Of a DNA stretch of 64,000 nt, positions 26,590 through 34,428 are shown piece after piece. The stretch is from Robinsoniella peoriensis (GTDB taxonomy: Bacteria > Bacillota > Clostridia > Lachnospirales > Lachnospiraceae), in the NCBI RefSeq assembly GCF_000797495.1, contig NZ_JTGN01000008.1, positions 62,001 through 126,000 on the forward strand, given 5' to 3'. A model generated the notes under the pieces. It saw nothing but the letters and a program-made list of their open reading frames with translations. It had not been told where the DNA came from and searched no databases. Numbering within the stretch: position 1 is the stretch's first letter; each line of letters starts with the position of its first letter. A program made the position numbers and the translations under genes.

Positions 26590-27930
26590 TTAAGAATGGT
26601 GTCGAGTGAAAAAGCTGTTATATTTGTAGTAAAATAGTCCGGCGGCATCTGCCAGAAACCAACCGATGGGGATTGCCCACCAGATACCTAAAAGCCCAAT
26701 GGAAGGAACCGGAGCCAAAATATATGCCAGCAAAACACGGGTTCCCAGCGATATTACGGTGAGAACCACGGAAATTCCCGGTTTTCCAATACCCCGGTAC
26801 AGACCGTAGAGAAGGAAGAGACATCCGATACCACAGTAGCACATGCCTTCAATGCGAAGATATTGAGTGCCGATGGAAATAATTTCCTGCTCCTGCGGCT
26901 GGATAAAAATCAGCATCAGTTTATCAGCAAAGATAAATACAGTTGCTGAAATAAAAAGGCAGAATATTACTGCGGTGCCAATCGCAGACCGGATGCCCTG
27001 GCGGATTCTTTCCGTTTTTTTAGCCCCAAAGTTCTGGGCAATAAAGGTAGAAAAAGCATTACCAAAGTCCTGTACCGGCATGTAGGCAAACGAATCTATT
27101 TTTACTGCGGCGGCGAAGGCGGCCATAACCTGAACACCGAAGCTGTTAACCAATCCCTGAATCATTAGGATTCCAAAGTTCATGATGGATTGCTGGATAC
27201 AGGTAAGGGATGAGTATTGTATAATATCTCTTGTTAATTCCCGGTTAAATTGCAGGTGCCGCCTTTTTAGCCTTATATTCGGCAGGCGTTTCAGGCAGTA
27301 AACAGAAATACCGGCAGCAGAGATGCCCTGTGCGATTACAGTTGCCAGAGCGGCACCGCCGACTCCCATATGAAATGTAAGAACAAACAGTAAATCCAGC
27401 AGGATGTTTATCATTGCTGAAACAGCCAGAAAAATCAGCGGAGCCATGGAGTTGCCCATGCTTCGCAGCAGAGCCGCAAAATAATTATAGAGAAAGGTAA
27501 ACATGATGCCAAAAAATATAATGCGCAGATAGTCTTCTGTCTCTGTCAAAATATCTGCTGGTATCTGCAGCAGAGAAAGCAAAGGGGAAAGCAGGCATAA
27601 AACAGCGATATTTATAATGAGACTGACCGATCCAATCAGAACAAATGAAATAAAAATACTGTTTTTTAAGCGTTCCATGTCCTGACCGCCGAACAGCATA
27701 GAAAAAACAATTCCGCTTCCCATACATAATCCTAGAATAATGGATGTCAAAAATACCATAAGTGTAAAAGAAGACCCGACAGCTGCCAGAGGGCCTGCAC
27801 CCAGGTATTTTCCCACAATCAAAGTATCGGCTACATTATAGAGCTGCTGGAGCAGGTTACCAAGAATCATGGGCACTGCAAAGCGGAGCATGACAGAAGT
27901 AACCTTTCCGGTTGTAAGATCTTTTTGCAT
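26590..27930 (-). CDS. MATE family efflux transporter
   Basis: Integral membrane protein of 446 aa with 12 predicted transmembrane segments, an antiporter that exports cationic drugs or metabolites using Na+ or H+. Typical features are MLRFAVPMILGNLLQQLYNVADTLIVGKYLGAGPLAAVG at the start (read in pieces), internal pseudo-symmetry and a second half beginning near IMNFGILMIQGLVNSFG. AGGAGG precedes the ATG. It is controlled, by inference, by the TetR regulator encoded downstream. Confidence 0.93.
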   Translation of the reverse strand: MQKDLTTGKVTSVMLRFAVPMILGNLLQQLYNVADTLIVGKYLGAGPLAAVGSSFTLMVFLTSIILGLCMGSGIVFSMLFGGQDMERLKNSIFISFVLIGSVSLIINIAVLCLLSPLLSLLQIPADILTETEDYLRIIFFGIMFTFLYNYFAALLRSMGNSMAPLIFLAVSAMINILLDLLFVLTFHMGVGGAALATVIAQGISAAGISVYCLKRLPNIRLKRRHLQFNRELTRDIIQYSSLTCIQQSIMNFGILMIQGLVNSFGVQVMAAFAAAVKIDSFAYMPVQDFGNAFSTFIAQNFGAKKTERIRQGIRSAIGTAVIFCLFISATVFIFADKLMLIFIQPQEQEIISIGTQYLRIEGMCYCGIGCLFLLYGLYRGIGKPGISVVLTVISLGTRVLLAYILAPVPSIGLLGIWWAIPIGWFLADAAGLFYYKYNSFFTRHHS

Positions 27931-27948
27931 AATATCCTCCTGGTTCTA

Positions 27949-28019
27949 CGTAACTTACGAAACGTAATATAAAATATTCATTATGTAAGTAGGGTAACAT
28001 TTTGAAACAGGGATGTCAA
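27949..28019 (-). promoter_or_regulatory. MATE promoter with putative TetR operators
   Basis: Minus strand: perfect TTGACA (28019-28014), 17-bp spacer, weak TACCCT (27996-27991). The 14-bp motif ATTATGTAAGTAGG at 27980-27993 overlaps the -10 and matches the copy before tetR. A separate 5-1-5 palindrome CGTAACTTACG lies at 27949-27959. Confidence 0.55.
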
Positions 28020-28055
28020 ACGAAAAGTGAAAAGTGGTACAGGGCTTAAAAAATC

Positions 28056-28084
28056 TTGTGATATAACGCAGAAAATGATATGAT
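28056..28084 (+). promoter_or_regulatory. Promoter of the Lrp-family gene
   Basis: TTGTGA (28056-28061), 17-bp spacer, TATGAT (28079-28084), 74 bp before the chosen start codon. Confidence 0.5.
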
Positions 28085-28157
28085 TAATGGTACTATAAAA
28101 AGCAGTACATTGGAACATACAAAGATAGTTATTACCAGGAAAGAAGGGGCAGGCAGA

Positions 28158-28616
28158 ATGTTCTTAAGCGGTCTGGATGAAATAGATCAAAAAATTACAG
28201 CATTACTGTTACATAATGCAAGAATGTCTTATTCGGATATCGGTGAAGCAGTGGGGCTTTCCCGGGTAGCGGTAAAGTCCAGAATTCAGGCACTGGAGGA
28301 AAGGGGTGTGATTGAGGAGTACACAACGGTAATCAACCCCCAGAAGATAACCGGTGCCATATCCTGCTATTTTGAGATAGAAATGAAACCCGGTAAACGA
28401 CCGGAGATTATCCGGATTCTAAAAGAGAATGATACGGTAACCCAGATCTACCAGGTTTCCGGAAAATGTAAGCTTCATGTCCATGCAGTTGCAGCGGGGC
28501 ATGAGGAAATGGAAATGTTTTTAAAAGAAGTTATATACAAGCTTCCGGGTGTGACTGACCTGAGCTGCAACATTATATTATCCAGGATAAAGGATATTAA
28601 AGGACTTCGGTTATAA
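28158..28616 (+). CDS. Lrp/AsnC family regulator
   Basis: Regulator of 152 aa, the usual Lrp length when ATG at 28158 is used. An in-frame ATG at 28080 overlaps the -10 and would add 26 unusual residues. The helix-turn-helix is at about 8-50 (LDEIDQKITALLLHNARMSY then IGEAVGLSRVAVKSRIQAL). The C-terminal RAM/AsnC effector domain (about 60-145) has VTQIYQVSGKCKLHVHAVA. It lies 50 bp upstream of the jetA-like gene on the same strand and may share its transcript. Confidence 0.9.
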   Translation: MFLSGLDEIDQKITALLLHNARMSYSDIGEAVGLSRVAVKSRIQALEERGVIEEYTTVINPQKITGAISCYFEIEMKPGKRPEIIRILKENDTVTQIYQVSGKCKLHVHAVAAGHEEMEMFLKEVIYKLPGVTDLSCNIILSRIKDIKGLRL

Positions 28617-28666
28617 ACACGCTATGGTGGTACAGTCTTAATATAATAAATACAAGAAGGTAAAGT

Positions 28667-30019
28667 ATGCAGTTACTAAATGAAATACCAGAAAGCTTCT
28701 GGAGTCTGTTCCGTTCTCCCAATCGGAATACATACATGGAAGCTTTACTGAAGATAAATGAAGAATACCAATATAACAGTTATTTCTTAAGCAGGGAGGT
28801 CTGTATTCAGATACTTGGGGACTATTTTGCACAGCGGCGGGTAATGATGCAGAAGGAGGAACTGGAGTCTGAACTGGATATACTGGAACCACCGGCCACC
28901 AGGATACTGAACTGGCTGCTGAAAGCCCAGTGGCTGAAGAAGCTGGATGATTACTATATGCAGGTAACCAACATTATAATTCCGGATTATGCCGCCATTT
29001 TTATTGATGCATTTGAACGACTGAACAGTGATGAAGAAGATGACACGCAAATCTATATCCAGAATATCTATGCAATTCTCTTTTCTTTTAAAAATGATCC
29101 CCGGGCAAATACCAGTCTATTAAAAACAGCACTAGTGAATGTACGAAAGCTGAATAAATCCCTGCAGGATATGCTCCACAATATGGATAAGTTTTTCACC
29201 AGCCTTCTGGAACAGAAAAATTATGCAGATCTGTTAAAGGAGCATCTGGAGGGGTATGTAGAAGAGATCATCAACAAGAAATACCATATCCTGAAAACAT
29301 CTGACAACTTTTATCTGTATAAAACCGATATTAAAGGATGGATACGGGAGATGCAGTCGGATATGGAGTGGATTTCACTGATGAGCCGGCGGGAGCAAAA
29401 AGAAATCAACGAGGGGGATATGCTGCGCATACTGGATGATATCGAGCGGGGATTTGATGATATTGAACACCGGATTTCCTTTATGGACAGAGAGCATATG
29501 AAATACGTGCGGGCTACCGTAACCAGGCTGAATTATCTCCTGAACGGGGAGGCAGACAGGCGGGGGCTGGTTATTCAGCTGTTAAATGAACTGTCAGCTG
29601 GTCAGGGGCAGGAAGATAAAATTAAAGAAGTATCCGCCAGGATGAATTTGTCTTCTTTTGAAATTCTCTCTGATAAATCCCTCTATAAAAAGAGGCGGGC
29701 GAAAAGCAGCTTTCATGCAGAGAACAGGTCTGAGGAAGTCAGAGAAGAGTTAAGCAGGGAAGAAATTTTAAAACTCAACCAGCTGCATAACCGGTATAGC
29801 AAAAAGCAGATTGAAGAATTTATTGAAAACAGGATGGAAAATGGCAGGATGAAGGTATCAGATTCCATGATAGAGACTATTGAGGAGTTTGAACAGCTCA
29901 TCCTTGCATATGACTATGCCATCCGAAAGGGCAGCGGCTTTGCGGTGGAAAGCCAGGAAGTGGAATTTATTGAAAATGGGAAGTACCGCTACCCTAATCT
30001 GACGTTTGTGAAAAAGTAA
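28667..30019 (+). CDS. jetA: Kleisin subunit of MksBEF/Wadjet-type condensin (JetA/MksF)
   Basis: Cytosolic protein of 450 aa resembling the Wadjet JetA/MksF kleisin (DUF5716-like): helical, with an N-terminal winged-helix part (LNEIPESFWSLFRSPNRNTYMEA), a central helical region (SLQDMLHNMDKFFTSLLEQKNYADLLKEH) and a C-terminal winged-helix-like end with YRYPNLTFVKK. Kleisins bridge the SMC heads. It is first of three genes in the order JetA-JetB-JetC. In known systems the complex loops and compacts DNA, and with nuclease JetD it cleaves small circular plasmids. Recognition rests on gene order and recall of the family, not on a short diagnostic motif. Confidence 0.82.
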   Translation: MQLLNEIPESFWSLFRSPNRNTYMEALLKINEEYQYNSYFLSREVCIQILGDYFAQRRVMMQKEELESELDILEPPATRILNWLLKAQWLKKLDDYYMQVTNIIIPDYAAIFIDAFERLNSDEEDDTQIYIQNIYAILFSFKNDPRANTSLLKTALVNVRKLNKSLQDMLHNMDKFFTSLLEQKNYADLLKEHLEGYVEEIINKKYHILKTSDNFYLYKTDIKGWIREMQSDMEWISLMSRREQKEINEGDMLRILDDIERGFDDIEHRISFMDREHMKYVRATVTRLNYLLNGEADRRGLVIQLLNELSAGQGQEDKIKEVSARMNLSSFEILSDKSLYKKRRAKSSFHAENRSEEVREELSREEILKLNQLHNRYSKKQIEEFIENRMENGRMKVSDSMIETIEEFEQLILAYDYAIRKGSGFAVESQEVEFIENGKYRYPNLTFVKK

Positions 30020-30060
30020 AGTACACAGGAAAGAAGACAGGAAAGAAGACAGGTATAAAA

Positions 30061-30825
30061 ATGATTACGTATTACGATGAATTATCACTGGAAGAAAGGC
30101 AGGAAGTAACTGCAGTAATCCAGACTTTATATAAACAGACGTTTCTTTTAGAGCGAAAATTTGATAAGAGAACGGGCAGATTCCAGTTTAATAAAGATTA
30201 CCGAATCTGTAATAAACACCTGGAGTTTGTCAGGGAATATCTGGCAGTCAGCGGTATTGCGCTTCTGGATAACAGCCAGGGCGGGATTATATATATACAG
30301 GGTGAAAATATTGTGGGGGAAAAGCTGCCAAGGCTGGCAACACTTTATATTCTCCTCCTGAAATTAATCTATGATGAACAGATGTCAGCCGCATCTACCA
30401 GCGTAAATGTCTATACGACTCTGGGAGATCTGAATGAACGGGTAGGGAGTTTTCATTTGCTGAAGGACAGGCCGTCAAATACAGAAGTGCGGAGGGCTGT
30501 TGCGCTGCTTAAAAAGTATCAGATTGTAGAGCCCCTGGATGCCATGGAAGAACTGGATCAAAATGCACGCCTGATTATATATCCCTGCGTAAATGTAGTT
30601 CTGATGACAGATGATATCCGAGCCATGTTAGAAGCGCTTAAGGCAGAACCGTCAGAAAAGTTTATGGAAACAGAGGAAGCTGGAGACGATGACGGAACAG
30701 GAGAAGCAGCAGGAACAGAAGAAATAGAAGGAACAGAAGGAATAGAAGAAATAGAAGAAATAGCAGATGCTGATGAAACAGAAGGAGACGAAGATGAAGG
30801 AACCGATGACGAAGATGAAGCATAA
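30061..30825 (+). CDS. jetB: KITE subunit of MksBEF/Wadjet-type condensin (JetB/MksE, DUF4194)
   Basis: Protein of 254 aa whose first about 200 residues match the DUF4194 JetB/MksE type (LSLEERQEVTAVIQTLYKQTFL; FNKDYRICNKHLEFVREYLAVSG; RPSNTEVRRAVALLKKYQIVEPLD). The last about 50 residues are an unusual acidic low-complexity tail (EEIEGTEGIEEIEEI...DEDEGTDDEDEA) encoded by purine-rich repeats. The end overlaps the SMC gene by 32 nt, so the tail-coding DNA also carries the next gene's ribosome site. A direct repeat of ACAGGAAAGAAG precedes the gene in the 41-bp gap. Confidence 0.85.
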   Translation: MITYYDELSLEERQEVTAVIQTLYKQTFLLERKFDKRTGRFQFNKDYRICNKHLEFVREYLAVSGIALLDNSQGGIIYIQGENIVGEKLPRLATLYILLLKLIYDEQMSAASTSVNVYTTLGDLNERVGSFHLLKDRPSNTEVRRAVALLKKYQIVEPLDAMEELDQNARLIIYPCVNVVLMTDDIRAMLEALKAEPSEKFMETEEAGDDDGTGEAAGTEEIEGTEGIEEIEEIADADETEGDEDEGTDDEDEA

Positions 30826-33800
30826 ATTTGAGGCATTGTCCAGAATGTGTCTGAACAACTGGCATTACATAGACCGTAAAATTCTCTCCTTTAACCAGGA
30901 AATTAATTTTTTTACCGGACATTCGGGAAGTGGAAAATCAACAATTATTGATGCTATGCAGATTGTGCTGTATGCAAATACAGATGGCAGAGGATTTTTT
31001 AATAAAGCTGCGGCAGATGACTCTGACCGAAGCCTGATCGAATATCTTCGGGGGATGATCAATATAGGGGATGATAATGAATTTTCTTATCTGAGAAATG
31101 AAAATTTTTCCAGTACTATTGTTCTGGAGTTAACCCGTACGGATACTTTGGAATGCCAGTGTGTGGGAGTGGCATTTGATGTGGATACTTCCACAAATGA
31201 AATCAGCAGGGTATTTTTCTGGCACGATGGTCCTCTCCTGGAACATGACTACCGGATCAAGCATAGAAGTATGTCTGTGTCTGAAATAAAAACGGAACTG
31301 CAGCAGCGGTTTACAAAGGAAGAGTGTTTTTATACTTCACATAACGAGCGTTTCAGAAGACAGCTTTACGATGTCTATCTGGGCGGACTGGACATGGAAA
31401 AATTCCCATTGCTGTTCAAACGTGCGATCCCATTTAAAATGAACATTAAACTGGAGGATTTTGTAAAAGAATACATCTGTATGGAGCAGGATATCCATAT
31501 AGAAGATATGCAGGAAAGCGTTATGCAGTATGGCAGGATGCGTAAAAAAATAGAGGATACCTGCAAAGAAATTGAAGAATTAAAAGAAATACAGGCATTA
31601 TATCAAAAGGTCTGTGAGAAAGAGCAGGAGCGTAAAAAATACAGTTATTTTACAGATAAACTGGATATTCTTCAGCTTAAAGAGCGGGTGGTCACTCTTC
31701 AGAATAAGGTAATCCTCTATACCCAGGATATAACCGGACAGAAGGAGCAGATCGGAGTTCTGGACCGGGAAATAGAAGAGCTGGGAAAAACCGGGGATGA
31801 GGTATTAAAGCACATTTCAGCCACCGGTTATGAAGAGCTAAAGCAGCAGTTGATCAGTATCAATGAGCTGTTGGAACGTATGGGAAAGAGTAAGGCACGC
31901 TGGGATCAGACCGGGTTAAGGCTCAAAGAGTGGATTGATCACGATATGACATCTAATTCTGTAATATGGGATATAGAAAAATTCATTAAATATGAAATTT
32001 CAGAGGTGGAACTGCATCATTTACAGGCATCCATCCGGGACCTGCAGACTGAGGTAACTGAACAAAAGCAGGATCTGGATATAGATATCCGTGCCCTAAA
32101 GACAGAGCAGAAAAAGATTCTGGAGGAATTAAAAGATCTGCACCATGGAAGAAAATCGTATCCCAAAGAGCTGCAGGACGCAAGACAGCAGCTGGCATAT
32201 CAGCTATGTGAAAAAGCTGGAAAACCGGTAAAGGTGGATATATTGGCGGATCTTCTGGACATCAGGGATGAGAAATGGCGAAATGCCGTTGAGGGTTACA
32301 TGGGAAACCACAAACTGGCCATTATTGTAGAGCCTTCATTTTCTAAAGATGCCATGGAGATTTACCGGAGCATGGATAAAAAGAAATATTATCAGGTAGC
32401 CGTACTGGATACGGAAAAAATTATGCAAAAAGAGTTCCGGGTAAAAAAGGGTTCTCTGGCAGAAGAGGTCATTGCAAAAGAAGACCATGTCAGGGCTTAT
32501 ATTAATTTTCTCCTTGGAAATGTTATGAAATGCAGCAGTGTGGAGGAACTCCGTGAGTCCTCTATTGGAATTACACCGGAATGTATCCTGTATCAGGGCT
32601 TTAAGCTGCAGCATATTAATCCGGATAACTATACCAGGTGGGCATATATTGGTGCGGACAGTCTGCGCAGACGGATGAAACAGTTAAATAAAAGAAGCCA
32701 GGAGCTGGTAAAAGAGTTAGATCCACGTCTGGAAACCAGAAAGTCTTACGACAAAATGCTTGGGATGGAAAGCCTGTCTAACGATGCGGCTGACTATCTG
32801 GATTGGCTGGCAGATATCAGGGACTGCAAGGCGAAGGAGAAAAGTAAAAAGGATCTGGAACTGAGAATTCAAAAACTGCGGGATAAAGATATTGCTTCTC
32901 TGGAAAAGAACAGAAATGAATTGCTGAAGCTTCAAAAGGAAAAGAGAAGGTGGCGTGAAAGTATCCAGAAAGCAATGTGGAAAAAGCAGGAGGAGATTAT
33001 CGAAGGAAAACGCCTGCATTTGAATCTGGGAGAAGAACTGACGCAGAAAGAAAAGAAATTTCCTTCTGATCCGGCGATGGATGAGGAAGTGCAGGAATAT
33101 TTGAAGAAAAAGACAAATCCAAACTTCGAGAAACTGCGGGACTATTTTACCGGGCAGGTGAATGCAGCCCTTCGTGGGCAGGATGAATTTTTCCGGGATC
33201 TATGTGCCCTGCGTCACCAATACCTGCTTCACTATCCAGCCAGAGGATTTGCCCATGACAAGGCAGATAACCGGGAATATGATGAGTTACTGGAAAGATT
33301 AAAATGTGATAACCTGCCAAAATACATGGAGATTGCCGGGGAGCGGGCACGACTGGCTACCAGGGAATTTAAAAATGATTTTATGCTGAAAATCCGCAGT
33401 GCCATTGTAGAGGCAATGCAGCGCAAAGACGAACTGAACCGGATTATCAGCAGGCTGGACTTCGGTAAGGATAAATATCAGTTTATTTTTGCTAAAAATA
33501 AAGGGCCTGATGGAAGATTTTACGATATGTTCATGGATGATTCCCTGGAAATTAATCCTTCGGATCTGTCCTTGTCTATGGAAAACCAGATGAATTTATT
33601 TACCATTGCCCATGAAAGCCACTATGGAGAGCTGATATCAGAGCTGATCTCTATCTTTATCCCTCCTGAAAATGCAACACCGGAGGAAATGGAGGAGGCG
33701 AAGCGCAATATGGATAAGTACGCGGATTACCGTACCTATCTCTCTTTTGATATGCAGCAGACTATCCAGAGTGAAAATGAAACAATCAAGATACATCTGA

Positions 33801-34159
33801 GCAGGATGTTAAAGAAAAATTCCGGCGGAGAGGGACAAAATCCCCTCTATGTAGCCCTTCTTGCAAGTTTTGCCCAGGCTTACCGTTTTAACCTGCCGCC
33901 CAAGCTCCAGCGCAATCCCACCATACGCCTGGTCATTTTGGACGAGGCATTTTCCAAAATGGACGGAGAAAAAGTAGCGAGCTGCATCAAACTGATCCGG
34001 GATCTGGGATTCCAGGTAATCATCAGCGCCACCAATGATAAGATGCAGAATTATCTGGAAAATGTAGATAAAACCTTTGTTTTCGCCAATCCAAACAAGA
34101 AAAGTATTTCCATCCAGGAATTCGAACGTGTGGAATTCCGGCAGTTGTCCGGTGAGTAA
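30794..34159 (+). CDS. jetC: SMC-like ATPase of MksBEF/Wadjet-type condensin (JetC/MksB)
   Basis: SMC-family ATPase of 1121 aa. Walker A GHSGSGKST is at 42-50; two long coiled coils flank a hinge-like globular region (about 460-640, ADLLDIRDEKWRNAVEGYMGN); the ABC signature NSGGEGQ is near 1009-1015 and Walker B LVILDEAF has D1050/E1051. The motor therefore appears intact. ATG at 30794 is preferred since AAGGAG lies 6 nt before it; an in-frame ATG at 30767 is possible. No jetD (DUF3322/DUF2220 nuclease) follows: the next gene is a secreted phosphatase. Without JetD the complex could serve chromosome organisation rather than plasmid defence, or use a nuclease encoded elsewhere. Confidence 0.9.
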   Translation: MKEPMTKMKHKFEALSRMCLNNWHYIDRKILSFNQEINFFTGHSGSGKSTIIDAMQIVLYANTDGRGFFNKAAADDSDRSLIEYLRGMINIGDDNEFSYLRNENFSSTIVLELTRTDTLECQCVGVAFDVDTSTNEISRVFFWHDGPLLEHDYRIKHRSMSVSEIKTELQQRFTKEECFYTSHNERFRRQLYDVYLGGLDMEKFPLLFKRAIPFKMNIKLEDFVKEYICMEQDIHIEDMQESVMQYGRMRKKIEDTCKEIEELKEIQALYQKVCEKEQERKKYSYFTDKLDILQLKERVVTLQNKVILYTQDITGQKEQIGVLDREIEELGKTGDEVLKHISATGYEELKQQLISINELLERMGKSKARWDQTGLRLKEWIDHDMTSNSVIWDIEKFIKYEISEVELHHLQASIRDLQTEVTEQKQDLDIDIRALKTEQKKILEELKDLHHGRKSYPKELQDARQQLAYQLCEKAGKPVKVDILADLLDIRDEKWRNAVEGYMGNHKLAIIVEPSFSKDAMEIYRSMDKKKYYQVAVLDTEKIMQKEFRVKKGSLAEEVIAKEDHVRAYINFLLGNVMKCSSVEELRESSIGITPECILYQGFKLQHINPDNYTRWAYIGADSLRRRMKQLNKRSQELVKELDPRLETRKSYDKMLGMESLSNDAADYLDWLADIRDCKAKEKSKKDLELRIQKLRDKDIASLEKNRNELLKLQKEKRRWRESIQKAMWKKQEEIIEGKRLHLNLGEELTQKEKKFPSDPAMDEEVQEYLKKKTNPNFEKLRDYFTGQVNAALRGQDEFFRDLCALRHQYLLHYPARGFAHDKADNREYDELLERLKCDNLPKYMEIAGERARLATREFKNDFMLKIRSAIVEAMQRKDELNRIISRLDFGKDKYQFIFAKNKGPDGRFYDMFMDDSLEINPSDLSLSMENQMNLFTIAHESHYGELISELISIFIPPENATPEEMEEAKRNMDKYADYRTYLSFDMQQTIQSENETIKIHLSRMLKKNSGGEGQNPLYVALLASFAQAYRFNLPPKLQRNPTIRLVILDEAFSKMDGEKVASCIKLIRDLGFQVIISATNDKMQNYLENVDKTFVFANPNKKSISIQEFERVEFRQLSGE

Positions 34160-34286
34160 GTGACGCTTAGCAGCGAAAGCCTGAATCTTGGAAGAGGTGT
34201 TGCGACAGGGGCACCGCAATTGTCGCGCCTCACCTCTTCCGTACACATACCTGATTACACAAAACCTTCTTGTTTTCAGCTACCCC
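34151..34286. repeat. Inverted-repeat region after jetC, possible divergent member of the 40.8/42.2-kb family
   Basis: GGAAGAGGTG (34190-34199) pairs with CACCTCTTCC (34231-34240) around an inner GCGACA/TGTCGC stem. There is no T-run, so a simple terminator is doubtful. The left end (34151-34170, GGTGAGTAAGTGACGCTTAG) and right end (34276-34286, TCAGCTACCCC) resemble the termini of the elements at 40786 and 42172. The TAA in the left end is the jetC stop codon. The family assignment is tentative; the hairpin itself is clear. The gap to 34428 otherwise holds a possible promoter. Confidence 0.45.
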
Positions 34287-34295
34287 TCCTAATTT

Positions 34296-34324
34296 TTACT
34301 TACAATTTACATAAATAGTATAAG
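34296..34324 (+). promoter_or_regulatory. Possible promoter of the phosphatase gene
   Basis: TTACTT (34296-34301), 17-bp spacer, TATAAG (34319-34324), in an AT-rich stretch about 100 bp before the start codon. Both boxes are moderate. Confidence 0.35.
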
Positions 34325-34428
34325 ATATTAACAATGTCCTCCTAGAATATAACAGAAATGATAACCGGATTGCTGACAGATCAATGATCAAATTGTTATG
34401 GAGAATATCTGGAAAACAGGAGGACAAT

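Noticed and set aside
30558..30922. Leu/Phe-rich or Ser-rich open frames on the minus strand over the jetB tail
   Set aside because: They are products of the purine-rich low-complexity sequence encoding the acidic tail and have no start signals.
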